A program made the position numbers and the translations under genes. A DNA stretch of 64,000 bases from Elizabethkingia occulta (GTDB taxonomy: Bacteria; Bacteroidota; Bacteroidia; Flavobacteriales; Weeksellaceae), in contig NZ_MAHX01000013.1 in NCBI RefSeq assembly GCF_002023715.1, positions 434,001 to 498,000 on the forward strand, read 5' to 3'. Each line of letters opens with the position of its first letter. Position 1 is the stretch's first letter. The notes under the pieces were generated by a model. That model saw only the letters and a list, made by a program, of their open reading frames with translations. It had not been told where the DNA came from and searched no databases. Shown here in pieces: positions 27,455 to 36,442 of the stretch.

Positions 27455-29790
27455 TGAAAAAAAATAAATTCCATATTTATTATAAATACTGGCTTATTTC
27501 GGGGCTGGCTCTATCTCTGCTTTCATGTAGTGGTACAGGTTACCTTAGGGAAGGACAGAACCTTTATACGGGAGGTAGTGTTAAGATTGAAAGTAAGACG
27601 ATCTCAAAGAATGATAAAAAAGAGCTGCTGACAGCACTTGAAAGTAATCTTACGCCTAAGCCTAATCCTTCCATATTAGGGATGCGTCCTAAATTATTTT
27701 TCTATAATATTACAAAAGAGCCTAAAACGGATAAAGGATTCCGTTACTGGATGAAATATAAACTGGGACAGAAGCCTGTGTTGCTAGGGGATGTCGACAG
27801 AGAATTCAATAAAGATATTATTGAAAACTATTCAGAGAATAAAGGCTATTTCAATGTAAAGGCCACAGACAGTGTTATTGTTAAAAGCAAAAAAGCACAG
27901 GTAATTTACACCGTAAAGCCGGGAGAAAGATATCTGATTAGTCAGGTGAAGTTTCAGAAAGATTCCAGCCTGATTAACAAGGAAATTCAGAATACGACAA
28001 AACGAACATTGCTGAAATCCGGAAATCCCTTTGATCTGGATGTTATAAAAGCAGAAAGAGAACGTATAGATAACCGACTGAAAGAAAAAGGTTTCTATTA
28101 TTTTCATCCGGATAATATCATTGTTCAGGCCGACACCACAGTTAGTAAAAACCATCAGGTAGAGCTTAATGTAAAACTAAAGGATGATACTCCGAAATTG
28201 TCGAAAGAGCAGTTTACAATAGATAAAGTTGTCGTTTTTCCTAACTACAATCTGCAGGATGTAAGAAAGGGGATGTATAAAATCCCGATGAGTGAGGACT
28301 CGCTGACTCCTTATGCGTATAAAAACATATATGTAATCGATCCTCAGCATAAATTTAAACCTAAAGTTTTTGACAGGGCTTTGTATTTTGAAAAAGGCGA
28401 TTTGTATAACCGAACCAATCATAACCTGTCTTTAAACCGTTTAATCAATCTGGGGATATTCAAATTTGTGAAAAATGAATTTGTTGTTTCCGATTCGCTG
28501 AAAAATAAGTTTGATGCTTATTATTTGCTGACACCAAGGCAAATGCAGTCTTTGCGTTTAGAAGCTCTGGGGCGTACTAATTCTGCAAACTATGGTGGTA
28601 GTGAGCTAAATCTGAACTGGACACACCGGAATATTTTCCGTGGTGCAGAACAGTTTAAAGCAGCTGTTTATGGAGCTTTTGATATTCAAATGGGTGGAGG
28701 AGATGGTGCTAAAAATATGTTTCGTGCCGGGGTGAATACTCAGCTTTCTATTCCGCGTATCGTAGCTCCTTTCCGTTTCCATTCTTCCAGTGAATTTGTG
28801 CCGAGGACCAACATTACTCTTGGATATGAATTCCAAAACCGTAGACAATATTATACACTCAATAATTTTAATGCCTCTTTTGGTTATAGCTGGAAAGAAA
28901 ATGCCAGAAAGGAACACGAGTTAAAAGTTTTTGACGCTACCTATGTTTCACCGACAAATGTTACGGCAACATATGATTCATTAACAGTGGTAAATCCTGA
29001 ATTGAGGAGAGCTATTGAAAGGCAATTGGTTTTTGGGCCAACCTATACTTATACCTATACCAATACTATGCAGCCAAAGACCAATACGATCTATTACCGT
29101 GGTATGGTGGATTTGGCTGGTACTCTTACAGGTTTGTTTTCCGGGGCTAATGCTAAGGCAGGAAAAGAAAAGAAGATTTTTGGAATACCTTTCAGTCAGT
29201 ATGTAAAAGTAGAAAACGATTTCAGGTTTTATCACAAATTCGGAGAGAAAAGCTCATTTGCATCCAGATTCATTGCCGGGATAGCTTATCCATATGGAAA
29301 CTCAGTAACAGTACCGTTCTCCCGTCAGTTTTTTGTGGGTGGAAGTAACAGTATTCGTGCTTTCCGTGCACGTGCTCTTGGGCCGGGTAGTTTTGATCCG
29401 AGAAGAAATAACCCGAATGGTCAATTCTTCTTCGATCAGTCCGGAGATATTAAATTGGAAATGAATGCAGAATATAGAGCAAATCTGTATAAATTTATTA
29501 ATGTGGCAGCTTTTGTGGATGCCGGGAATGTTTGGCTGGTGAACAGCAATCCGGATTTACCGGGTGGGAAATTTTCAAAAGATTTTTTAAGTGAAATAGC
29601 AGTAGGCGCAGGTGTTGGTCTCAGACTGGATTTTTCTATTCTGGTACTTAGACTCGATCTGGCAATGCCACTGAGAGTTCCTTACTATGAGAAAGGAAAT
29701 AGATGGACTTTCGACAGGATTAATTTCGGAGACAGCCAATGGCGTAAAGATAATCTTGTATTCAATATAGCAATCGGATATCCGTTTTAA
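27454..29790 (+). CDS. tamL: TamL-type BamA-family outer-membrane lipoprotein
   Basis: The outer-membrane partner of TamB in Bacteroidetes: a lipid-anchored member of the BamA/TamA (Omp85) family. The N-terminus is a lipoprotein signal with the cysteine in LLSCSGTGYL. POTRA-like segments follow at about 30-370 (for example YSENKGYFNVKAT and ERIDNRLKEKGFYYFHP). The C-terminal barrel (about 380-778) includes the Omp85 sequence FVGGSNSIRAFRAR (with the R-A-F-R core) and the closing FNIAIGYPF strand. The start overlaps the tamB stop by one base. The 3' end is one base from the next gene. Confidence 0.92.
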   Translation: MKKNKFHIYYKYWLISGLALSLLSCSGTGYLREGQNLYTGGSVKIESKTISKNDKKELLTALESNLTPKPNPSILGMRPKLFFYNITKEPKTDKGFRYWMKYKLGQKPVLLGDVDREFNKDIIENYSENKGYFNVKATDSVIVKSKKAQVIYTVKPGERYLISQVKFQKDSSLINKEIQNTTKRTLLKSGNPFDLDVIKAERERIDNRLKEKGFYYFHPDNIIVQADTTVSKNHQVELNVKLKDDTPKLSKEQFTIDKVVVFPNYNLQDVRKGMYKIPMSEDSLTPYAYKNIYVIDPQHKFKPKVFDRALYFEKGDLYNRTNHNLSLNRLINLGIFKFVKNEFVVSDSLKNKFDAYYLLTPRQMQSLRLEALGRTNSANYGGSELNLNWTHRNIFRGAEQFKAAVYGAFDIQMGGGDGAKNMFRAGVNTQLSIPRIVAPFRFHSSSEFVPRTNITLGYEFQNRRQYYTLNNFNASFGYSWKENARKEHELKVFDATYVSPTNVTATYDSLTVVNPELRRAIERQLVFGPTYTYTYTNTMQPKTNTIYYRGMVDLAGTLTGLFSGANAKAGKEKKIFGIPFSQYVKVENDFRFYHKFGEKSSFASRFIAGIAYPYGNSVTVPFSRQFFVGGSNSIRAFRARALGPGSFDPRRNNPNGQFFFDQSGDIKLEMNAEYRANLYKFINVAAFVDAGNVWLVNSNPDLPGGKFSKDFLSEIAVGAGVGLRLDFSILVLRLDLAMPLRVPYYEKGNRWTFDRINFGDSQWRKDNLVFNIAIGYPF

Positions 29791-29791
29791 A

Positions 29792-30712
29792 ATGCTCAAA
29801 CATATCAAGTTTTTCTGGGAAGTTCTGAGGGACACCTTTACAGAGTGGAATGATTCTTCTGCGATGAAAGATTCTGCGAGTCTGGCCTATTATGCAATAT
29901 TTTCTATTCCCGGTCTTCTGATCATTATTATCTGGATTGCCGGAAACTTCTTCGGTGAAGAGGCTATTCGTGGAGAGATAAGTGAACAGATCAGCGGATT
30001 TATGGGAAAAGATGTAGCCAAAAGCGTGGAAAGTCTGATAGCAGGAGCACTCATAGATAAGCAGAATATTTTTATGAAAGTTGTTGGTGTCGGTGCGCTG
30101 GTATTTGGTTCTACAACTTTATTTTTCCAGCTGCAGCATTCTCTGAATACACTTTGGGATATCCAATCGGCACCTAAAAAGGCTTTGCTGAAGTTTCTTC
30201 TGGATAGAGCTAATTCACTGGGAATGATCCTTATACTTGGGTTTTTACTCATGATTACCATGATCCTGTCTTCATTGATCAGTTTATTTAACAACTGGAT
30301 CACTCAGTATTTTGGCTTCGAAACTTATATGTTGGTAGAGTTGGTAAACTTTGCAATTGGTTTCGGGCTGGTAATGCTTCTGTTTGCTCTGATGTTTAAA
30401 GTTCTTCCCGATGTACAGGTAAGCTGGAAACCTGTATGGAAAGGAGCTTTATTAACTACTATACTCTTTACACTGGGTAAATTTTTACTAAGCCTTTATT
30501 TCGGAAAAGTAAAACCTACATCAGCATTCGGAACAGCCGGAACGGTTATTCTGATTATGATGTGGATCAATTATACCTGTATGCTTATTTTCTTCGGTGC
30601 AAAGTTCACCAAAGTATATGCTTATAAAAAAGGTTATAAAATTATTCCTTCCAAGCACGCCAAATGGAGTCAGGCGAAACTCTATGCTGAAAGCCTGAAA
30701 CCGGAAGACTAA
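29792..30712 (+). CDS. YihY/BrkB-family inner-membrane protein
   Basis: A 306-residue membrane protein with six hydrophobic segments. It shows the family features SASLAYYAIFSIPGLLIIII near residues 28-50, VGALVFGSTTLFFQLQ near 98-114 and MMWINYTCMLIFFGAKFTKV near the end. The family was once wrongly called ribonuclease BN; its real role is unresolved, with transport proposed. The gene starts one base after tamL and likely shares its transcript, which suggests an envelope-related task. It converges on a small secreted-protein gene. Confidence 0.9.
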   Translation: MLKHIKFFWEVLRDTFTEWNDSSAMKDSASLAYYAIFSIPGLLIIIIWIAGNFFGEEAIRGEISEQISGFMGKDVAKSVESLIAGALIDKQNIFMKVVGVGALVFGSTTLFFQLQHSLNTLWDIQSAPKKALLKFLLDRANSLGMILILGFLLMITMILSSLISLFNNWITQYFGFETYMLVELVNFAIGFGLVMLLFALMFKVLPDVQVSWKPVWKGALLTTILFTLGKFLLSLYFGKVKPTSAFGTAGTVILIMMWINYTCMLIFFGAKFTKVYAYKKGYKIIPSKHAKWSQAKLYAESLKPED

Positions 30713-30726
30713 TATTTGGTATTGAA

Positions 30727-31392
30727 TTAATAGTAAAAATAAAGCTTCGGTTTAAATTTAATCTCAGTAGCCTTATAATTGTCCATTGTTACTTTTGGAA
30801 ACTTATAAGTATAGGTTTCAAATGAGCTTACATTCTTTTTAGGATCTTCAATATCATCACAGCTGCCTGTATCTTTTGTAATATTAATTTTCTGGGTAGA
30901 GAAATTGATGTCATAAGTATAATCGAAGTCACAGGTATCCCAATATCTGTATTTAGAACCAATCAGATACCAGTCATTACTCTGGTATCTGAATATTTGT
31001 TTATAGCTCTCAGTTCTTCTGGAATTGTTATGGGTTTCCTGCTCAATAATAAGAGTGTTGTTCTTGATGCTGATACTAACCAAGGGATCCGAAGTTTCTT
31101 CGAAACAGAATCCGCACTCTTTACTGCCCCATAAAATATTTGTATTCTTTTTGAATAGCTGATATTGGTTGCTGTTGTCCTGTTTTAGAATATAAAGAAC
31201 TCTGGAATAATTTTTTTTAGGATCCTTTGTCTGGTTGAGGTTGCAAACAATTACTTTTTCATCTTTTCCGTCTCTATCCAAATCACCATATACTGTTTCT
31301 ACTACTGTACAGTTTTTCGGTAATTGAAAATGTTGTGCAGAATACATGGGAAGTGATAAGGTAAATATGAGTACTGAGAAGTAATATTTCAT
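30727..31392 (-). CDS. Secreted hypothetical protein
   Basis: I do not recognise this 221-residue protein. The first 19 residues form a signal peptide (FTLSLPMYSAQ). After it, GDLDRDGKDEKVIV (about 36-49) resembles a calcium-binding DxDxDG loop of the kind found in FG-GAP/VCBS-like repeats. Two cysteine pairs (CGFC and later cysteines) may form disulfides in the periplasm. The rest is polar and beta-rich. It is convergent with the YihY gene, with a 14-base gap, and stands alone. Confidence 0.6.
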   Translation of the reverse strand: MKYYFSVLIFTLSLPMYSAQHFQLPKNCTVVETVYGDLDRDGKDEKVIVCNLNQTKDPKKNYSRVLYILKQDNSNQYQLFKKNTNILWGSKECGFCFEETSDPLVSISIKNNTLIIEQETHNNSRRTESYKQIFRYQSNDWYLIGSKYRYWDTCDFDYTYDINFSTQKINITKDTGSCDDIEDPKKNVSSFETYTYKFPKVTMDNYKATEIKFKPKLYFYY

Positions 31393-31440
31393 TATTTGGA
31401 TTTATTGATCACAAATATACATTATTCCGGGATCTGCTTT

Positions 31441-32196
31441 TTACGAACTGATTACAGAGATACCGGCATCAACTGCTAATTCTGCTCCATGGATATAAGA
31501 AGCTTCCTGTGAAGCCAGAAAAAGCACCGCGTTGGCTATTTCAGATGGTTCACCCTGTCTCTTAAAGGGAATTGTCGGGATAAGATTTTGTACAGCTTCA
31601 TCAATCTGTTCTTTGTTCAGGCCTGTATTGCTGAATATATTGGTTTTAATATGTCCGGGACTAATACCATTTACACGAATGCCTTTTTCTGTGAACTCAG
31701 CAGCAAAGGTCTTGATAAAAGATTGTACCGCCGATTTAGCCGCTGAATAAACGGAAAAATATGGGGTTCCGATCTCAGTAACAAAAGAAGTGTTTAAAAC
31801 AACAGAACTACCTGATTTCATCAGTGGAAGTATTTGTTGGACTGTAAAGAAAACACCTTTTACCAACATATTGAATAACTCGTCAAAATGTGCTTCGTCG
31901 GCTTGTGCTACAGATGCAAACTGTCCATAACCAGCATTTACGAACAGCAAATCGATGGTGTTGGTATACTGTTTTATGTTTTCCTGCAAAGCGAAAACAT
32001 CTTTCATATTTCCGGCATCCGATACGATTCCGAAAGCTCTCTCTCCTAATCTATTTACTGCATTATGCACCGTAGCAGTACTTCGGCCTGTAATAATGGC
32101 AAATCCACCTTCCTCTATAAATTTTTGTGCGGTAGCATAACCCATTCCGTTAGTTCCGCCTGTAATAAGGGCAAACTTATTTTTAAATCTTTGCAT
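31441..32196 (-). CDS. Short-chain dehydrogenase/reductase
   Basis: An NAD(P)-dependent oxidoreductase of the classical SDR family. The start is taken at the ATG at 32196, giving 251 residues; a longer reading frame begins at 32223, but the nine extra residues are not SDR-like. It has the cofactor motif TGGTNGMG, FVNAGYG, the catalytic serine in VLNTSFVTE, YSAAK with Tyr and Lys, and the RVNGISPGHIKTN segment. The substrate is unknown and the neighbours give no hint. Confidence 0.93.
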   Translation of the reverse strand: MQRFKNKFALITGGTNGMGYATAQKFIEEGGFAIITGRSTATVHNAVNRLGERAFGIVSDAGNMKDVFALQENIKQYTNTIDLLFVNAGYGQFASVAQADEAHFDELFNMLVKGVFFTVQQILPLMKSGSSVVLNTSFVTEIGTPYFSVYSAAKSAVQSFIKTFAAEFTEKGIRVNGISPGHIKTNIFSNTGLNKEQIDEAVQNLIPTIPFKRQGEPSEIANAVLFLASQEASYIHGAELAVDAGISVISS

Positions 32197-32328
32197 GATA
32201 TTTTGTTTATAATAGTATTGCAAAGATTGATATTAATGTAGGCGAATAAAACCCGAAACTTGCTGAGTTAATTATAAGTAATGAGTAATGTTTAGTGATA
32301 CAGGACTTTAATATGTATAAGCCTTAAA

Positions 32329-32358
32329 TCTAACCTCTAATTTCTAACTTCTAACTTC
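32329..32358. repeat. Short degenerate tandem repeat (CTAACTT units)
   Basis: Units of the type TCTAACT recur with a period of about 7 bases in the gap downstream of the ClC-F gene. It is non-coding and similar in style to the heptamer repeat at 60057-60090. Confidence 0.4.
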
Positions 32359-32363
32359 GTACT

Positions 32364-33671
32364 TTAAAGATCATTTAACCTTTTCCCCTGATAGCTTATA
32401 AACCTTGAATGCTTAGGCTCACCAATCATCTGTTTGCCATAAATACTGTTATTACCAGATAATAAGTAGGCAACAACACAAGCAATAGCGACATAAACAC
32501 CGCATTCACTTCCAAAGAGTTCGATAGCCATGATCATACAAGCAATAGGAGTATTGGTTGCTCCGGCAAATACCGCTACAAATCCCATTCCTGCCAAAAG
32601 TCCGGGCGGAAGCGGAATGAAATAGCTTAATGCATTTCCCAGTGTAGCGCCAATAAAGAACAATGGAGTTACTTCGCCTCCTTTGAATCCTGCGGATAAA
32701 GTCACAATGGTGAAAATCATTTTCAGTGCAAAATCATACGCTGGCAATTGCTGATCGAAAGAAGCTACAATAGTCGGAATTCCCAGTCCTATATATTTTG
32801 TAGTTCCTATAGCCCATACTGCAGAAGCCACAATAATACCACCAACAAAAGGTCTTAACGGTGGATAAGATATTTTAGATTTAAAAATTCTTCCAGCGAA
32901 ATGTATAGCTTTACTGAAGGCAGAAGCACATAATCCGAAGAAAATTCCGGCAATAATAGCATAGATAATATTCAGGAAAGAAACATCAGGAATGATGTTG
33001 ATATGATAGTGGGTATGGTGTGTCTGCCATAATTTGGTTACCAAATCTGCAATAATAGCAGCCGAAAATGCAGGAAAGATAGCATTGTATCTTATTCTGC
33101 CGATCAGAAATACTTCCAGTCCAAAGATAGCACCTGCTAAAGGTGTACCGAAAACCGAACCAAATCCGGCAGCTATAGCAGCAATAATTAAAATAGCCCG
33201 CTCACCAGAATTGAGCCTGAAAGGTTTACTGAATTGGTATGCAATAGCACCTGCCATTTGTAATGCAGTACCCTCGCGTCCTGCAGAACCTCCAAAGAAG
33301 TGTGTGGCAATGGTTCCTATATATACAAATGGTGCCATCCGGAAAGGGATAATCTGTTTAGGATCGTGGATAGTGTCTATTAGTAGATTGTTTCCGGCTT
33401 CTATATCTTTGCCCAGATAGTAATACAGTAATCCTATAAGGAAACCCCCTATTGGTAAAAGAGCGATTAACCATAAATGATTTTCCCTGAAATTAGTGGC
33501 CCAGTCCAGTGTTTGTAAAAAGAATGCCGAAGCAGATCCTATTAAAGTACCTATAAACAGAGTGATGAGTAACCATCTGAAAATATAAAGGGTAGAAGGG
33601 TAGCGTCTGAAAAATACCTGTAAGGACAAATTGAATTTTCTGCTGGTTGTTTTTTCTTTTTTTGTTGACAT
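32364..33671 (-). CDS. ClC-F type fluoride/proton antiporter
   Basis: Exports fluoride from the cytoplasm. The 435-residue ClC-family membrane protein has GREGT at about 131-135 and an alpha-helical channel core. At the place where chloride-type ClCs carry GSGIP, this protein has GNNLL (about 93-97), a change that is known to mark the fluoride-specific ClC-F branch. The call is strengthened by a fluoride riboswitch in the 5' leader, 38-88 bases upstream of the start. No crcB/fluc gene is seen nearby. There are no CBS domains at the C-terminus, consistent with the small bacterial forms. Confidence 0.93.
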   Translation of the reverse strand: MSTKKEKTTSRKFNLSLQVFFRRYPSTLYIFRWLLITLFIGTLIGSASAFFLQTLDWATNFRENHLWLIALLPIGGFLIGLLYYYLGKDIEAGNNLLIDTIHDPKQIIPFRMAPFVYIGTIATHFFGGSAGREGTALQMAGAIAYQFSKPFRLNSGERAILIIAAIAAGFGSVFGTPLAGAIFGLEVFLIGRIRYNAIFPAFSAAIIADLVTKLWQTHHTHYHINIIPDVSFLNIIYAIIAGIFFGLCASAFSKAIHFAGRIFKSKISYPPLRPFVGGIIVASAVWAIGTTKYIGLGIPTIVASFDQQLPAYDFALKMIFTIVTLSAGFKGGEVTPLFFIGATLGNALSYFIPLPPGLLAGMGFVAVFAGATNTPIACMIMAIELFGSECGVYVAIACVVAYLLSGNNSIYGKQMIGEPKHSRFISYQGKRLNDL

Positions 33672-33708
33672 AATGTACCTGATAAAATGTTAGACATTTA
33701 ATTTAATC

Positions 33709-33759
33709 AGGCGTCATCAGCTCCTCAGAAGCGGTTGGGTGAGGAAGAACACCATTTCC
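33709..33759 (-). promoter_or_regulatory. Fluoride riboswitch (crcB motif)
   Basis: The minus strand shows the conserved parts of the fluoride riboswitch in order: GGAAATGG, then CTCACCCAACCGC, and finally GAGGAGCTGATGACGCCTG. These correspond to the published pattern GG-n-ATGG, CCGCC/AACCGC loop, and CTGATGACnCCTA closing helix. It lies in the leader of the ClC-F gene, so it should switch on fluoride export when fluoride is present. Confidence 0.92.
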
Positions 33760-33775
33760 TTTTTTTTGTATGACA

Positions 33776-33808
33776 CAAATTTAGAGATATTTATTTATTT
33801 ATCCACAA
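33776..33808 (-). promoter_or_regulatory. Promoter of the riboswitch-ClC-F unit
   Basis: TAAATTTG (minus strand, 33783-33776) matches the Bacteroidetes -7 consensus exactly. A TTG lies 22 bases upstream (33808-33806), within the accepted -33 spacing range. Transcription would start about 10 bases before the riboswitch. Confidence 0.6.
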
Positions 33809-33853
33809 CAAATTTTAATTCATTTTTTGCAAACGCTGTTTCATCGTCAGATT

Positions 33854-34195
33854 TTATAAATTAATTCGATCCCCATGAGACTTAGGTTCAGAAATTACCA
33901 AAAATTCTAAATCTTCAGATGATTTATTCAGAATATGATGCTTTAATTCCGGTTCAATATGAAAACTTTGTCTTTCGTGGACAGTGAAAGTTCCGTTTTC
34001 GGTTTCAAAAGTAGCTGTTCCCTTCAGAATGTAAAAAAGCTGTTGTGTCTTAGTGTGATAGTGGTAAGATTCTTCTGTGCCTGCAGGCATTTTTTCCTGA
34101 ATAACACTTAGTGAATCAGTTTTCAAAAGGTGCCATCCGTCACAGGCTTCTCCCCAATTATAATGTTCTGTATTGTTGATGTCCCTGATGCTCAT
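33854..34195 (-). CDS. Small cupin-domain protein
   Basis: A 113-residue single-domain cupin. Motif 1 is visible as GTEESYHYHTKTQQLFYILKG (histidines and glutamine/glutamate in metal-binding positions) and motif 2 as FHIEPELKHHILN. The function cannot be derived; such proteins bind a metal and act as enzymes or small-molecule sensors. It is 11 bases downstream of a methyltransferase gene on the same strand and probably co-transcribed. Confidence 0.85.
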   Translation of the reverse strand: MSIRDINNTEHYNWGEACDGWHLLKTDSLSVIQEKMPAGTEESYHYHTKTQQLFYILKGTATFETENGTFTVHERQSFHIEPELKHHILNKSSEDLEFLVISEPKSHGDRINL

Positions 34196-34206
34196 TCAAT
34201 TTAATT

Positions 34207-35043
34207 TTATATTCTGGCTAATAAAAAAACTTCACCACTTGCAGGAGATAATCCGTCAGTTCGGTTCTTAAAGTACAAATCCCTCATATCCTGCGTATAA
34301 ATAAGTTTGGTATCGTTAAGGCCGGATTCTTTTGCTATTGCTATTATTTCTTCCGGAGAAAAAAAGCTGATGAAAGGCGTCCCTGCTCGCTGAGCTCCTT
34401 TATTGGCCATCTCCTGCATAGGTTGGTCTTCTTTTTCCAGTAATTCCAAAGGTAAATAGAAGCTGATAGCAATGACAGATCCGGTTGCAAGGCTTGCCAT
34501 ATGATTTAGCGTCTTTATAATGGCAGCTCTGGTAAGGTATAATGTAACTCCGGTACAGGCAATAACGGAAGGTTTGTGAATGTTGAACCCTGTTTTCAGT
34601 AGTTGTTCCCACCACGATGATTTTTCAAAATTTACGGGTACAAAATGTAGATTTTCCGGAATATGAAATCCTGTTTCAAGTAATCTTTTTTGTTTCCATG
34701 CAAGAGTTTCTGGCTGATCTATTTCGAAAATCTGAATCTTGGATGCTATATCCGGATTTCGCTGTGCAAATGTATCGAGGCCGGAGCCTAAAATTACATA
34801 TTGATCTGTTCCTTTTTTACTTTCAGTTATGATCAGATCTTCAATATAACGGGAACGCGCTACAACAGAGGCACGGAGTCGCTGTGTATATTTTATATCA
34901 GGCCGTTCCTGCCATTTCTCTTCAGGAGCAATCAGCTGTAATCCTACAGTGTCTTCAAGAATATAAGGTTCCGCATCTGCCTGTATATGAAAAGCTCTCC
35001 ATAATGCAGTTCTTACAGCTGTGTTATCCGGCTGCTGTTCCAT
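34207..35043 (-). CDS. SAM-dependent methyltransferase (leucine carboxyl methyltransferase / PPM1 family)
   Basis: A 278-residue methyltransferase. The SAM-binding loop VILGSGLDTFAQR lies at about residues 83-95; FEIDQPETLAWKQKRL at about 105-120 is the family's characteristic D-x-P motif. ACTGVTLYLTRAAII follows. Family members methylate carboxylates or small molecules, so the substrate is open. It probably forms an operon with the cupin gene downstream. Confidence 0.87.
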   Translation of the reverse strand: MEQQPDNTAVRTALWRAFHIQADAEPYILEDTVGLQLIAPEEKWQERPDIKYTQRLRASVVARSRYIEDLIITESKKGTDQYVILGSGLDTFAQRNPDIASKIQIFEIDQPETLAWKQKRLLETGFHIPENLHFVPVNFEKSSWWEQLLKTGFNIHKPSVIACTGVTLYLTRAAIIKTLNHMASLATGSVIAISFYLPLELLEKEDQPMQEMANKGAQRAGTPFISFFSPEEIIAIAKESGLNDTKLIYTQDMRDLYFKNRTDGLSPASGEVFLLARI

Positions 35044-35136
35044 AATACTGTTTTTTTAGATTTACCTAATATAAAATTACAGCTAACCCAGGATATGAAC
35101 AATAGGATTCTTAGATTTATTATTGTGTATAAATAA

Positions 35137-35166
35137 CAAAACCTCCTGAGCAATCAGGAGGTTTTT
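35137..35166. terminator. Bidirectional intrinsic terminator
   Basis: AACCTCCTGA-GCAA-TCAGGAGGTT (10-bp perfect stem, 4-nt loop) with T-runs on both strands. It lies 17 bases behind the stop of the small lipoprotein gene at 35183-35671. Confidence 0.85.
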
Positions 35167-35182
35167 ATTGTGGATAAGTTTT

Positions 35183-35671
35183 TTATTTTGATACTTTCAG
35201 ATACACTTGCTGTGTAGCTCCATCAATGGTAATATTAGGGAACTTCTTATCGTAGTCGATAACGATATCGCCTTTTTCCTCTTTTCCGTTACCATCAGAA
35301 TCCCAAGTGATCGCTACATAATATTTTACAGGTTCTCCTTCTTTTACAGCAGGCTTAATAAGGCTTGCAGGATTAGCAGGAACCGGAAGATCTATTGTAA
35401 ATGGAACTGTCTTTTGTTCAATTTCTTTTTCAGTAATCAGTGTAGCCGGAACATCAGCAATGTTAGCTGAAATTCCGTATAAACTTATTTTAAGTTTTGC
35501 ATTTGTAATTTTAAATGTATCCGTTCCTGTGAATTCAATTTTAACATTTTTCTGCTCAGAAGATGTTTTTTCCGTCGAAGACGTTGTGTCTGTCATGGTT
35601 TGTTTTGGAGAATTGCAGCTGCTTACTAATAGCAAAGCTCCAATACCAATAATACTTGCAATACGATTCAT
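35183..35671 (-). CDS. Small lipoprotein of unknown function
   Basis: I do not recognise a family. The 162-residue product has a lipoprotein signal with the cysteine in LLLVSSCNSPK. A Ser/Thr-rich linker is followed by a beta-rich domain (about 45-160) with EFTGTDTFKITNAKLKISLYG and a DxDGNG-like stretch (TWDSDGNGKEEKGDIVIDY) that could bind calcium. The promoter region directly upstream is occupied by one copy of a 166-bp MITE-like repeat, 40 bases from the start. Confidence 0.65.
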   Translation of the reverse strand: MNRIASIIGIGALLLVSSCNSPKQTMTDTTSSTEKTSSEQKNVKIEFTGTDTFKITNAKLKISLYGISANIADVPATLITEKEIEQKTVPFTIDLPVPANPASLIKPAVKEGEPVKYYVAITWDSDGNGKEEKGDIVIDYDKKFPNITIDGATQQVYLKVSK

Positions 35672-35710
35672 AGTAGATATTTTAGGTTTATAAATGATTG
35701 TTTATTTAAT

Positions 35711-35876
35711 AGAGACTGTTTAAATTTTATAGTTAATACTCTTCGATAGTTCGTCAAGCTCACTATAGACTTAACTCAGAGTGACATTGTTCATTTAGAA
35801 TATCTTCCTTTTGTAGGTGTCAGGCTGAGCCTGTCGAAGCCTTATATTTTATTGAATTAAAATTTAAATAGGCCCT
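35711..35876. repeat. MITE-like repeat, copy A (166 bp)
   Basis: This copy matches the repeat at 50590-50755 along its whole length. Ends are imperfect inverted repeats (about 16 of 19 positions pair) built around GTTTAAATTTTA. The inside includes CTTCGATAGTTCGTC and AGGCTGAGCCTGTCGAAG, which also partly pair. It has no coding capacity. It sits 40 bases upstream of a lipoprotein gene start. Confidence 0.8.
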
Positions 35877-35931
35877 AGCCTCATAAAGTTACCCAAATTT
35901 ATGCCAAAAGCCAAAATGCTAAAAAACCTTG

Positions 35932-36432
35932 TTATGAAAGCTTGAAAATCATATTCAGTTTTTCTGTTATCAGATTACTAGGTAAAGCTGTATCAATAAA
36001 ATATTCCAATTGCCATTTTTGAGTTTTTTCGGCCTGTTTATTTTGTGGAATATCCCATACAGGATATACCCTGAATCCTCGTTTCCCTTCTTTGGAATCA
36101 GATGTCAGAATTTGTTTTTCGGCCAGTAAAGATTTTGGAAAAATAAAATAACCGGACTTGTCACTATGTTCTCCTGCGATAATATAGAAATTGAATTGAT
36201 CATTATGGTTAAATGGTTCTGTCTGTCCTTTAATATTTCTTTTCCATAAAGTTACAAACAGTCCGTTCTTTTTGGGAGTTACTTTCGCTTTTCTGTATTT
36301 TATATTTAATTGCTGCAGCTGAAAATTATAACCAGAGTATTCTTCACAGTCAGTGTCCTGGGTTATAGCTGATATCTTAAGATCAATGTTTTTTAATAGT
36401 CTATTTTCGAGTTTTTGGAGTTCTTTGTTCAT
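35932..36432 (-). CDS. MepB-family protein
   Basis: A protein of about 166 residues when started at the ATG at 36432 (a longer frame from 36471 would overlap the preceding gene by 29 bases). The sequence EYSGYNFQLQQLNIKYRKAK followed by GLFVTLWKR and FNFYIIAGEHSDKSGYFIFPKSLL is that of MepB-like proteins, first described next to the staphylococcal mepRA efflux genes. Their activity is unknown. KRGFRVYPVWDIP is a well-conserved tail motif. It follows an epimerase gene on the same strand. Confidence 0.75.
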   Translation of the reverse strand: MNKELQKLENRLLKNIDLKISAITQDTDCEEYSGYNFQLQQLNIKYRKAKVTPKKNGLFVTLWKRNIKGQTEPFNHNDQFNFYIIAGEHSDKSGYFIFPKSLLAEKQILTSDSKEGKRGFRVYPVWDIPQNKQAEKTQKWQLEYFIDTALPSNLITEKLNMIFKLS

Positions 36433-36442
36433 TGTTGATATT

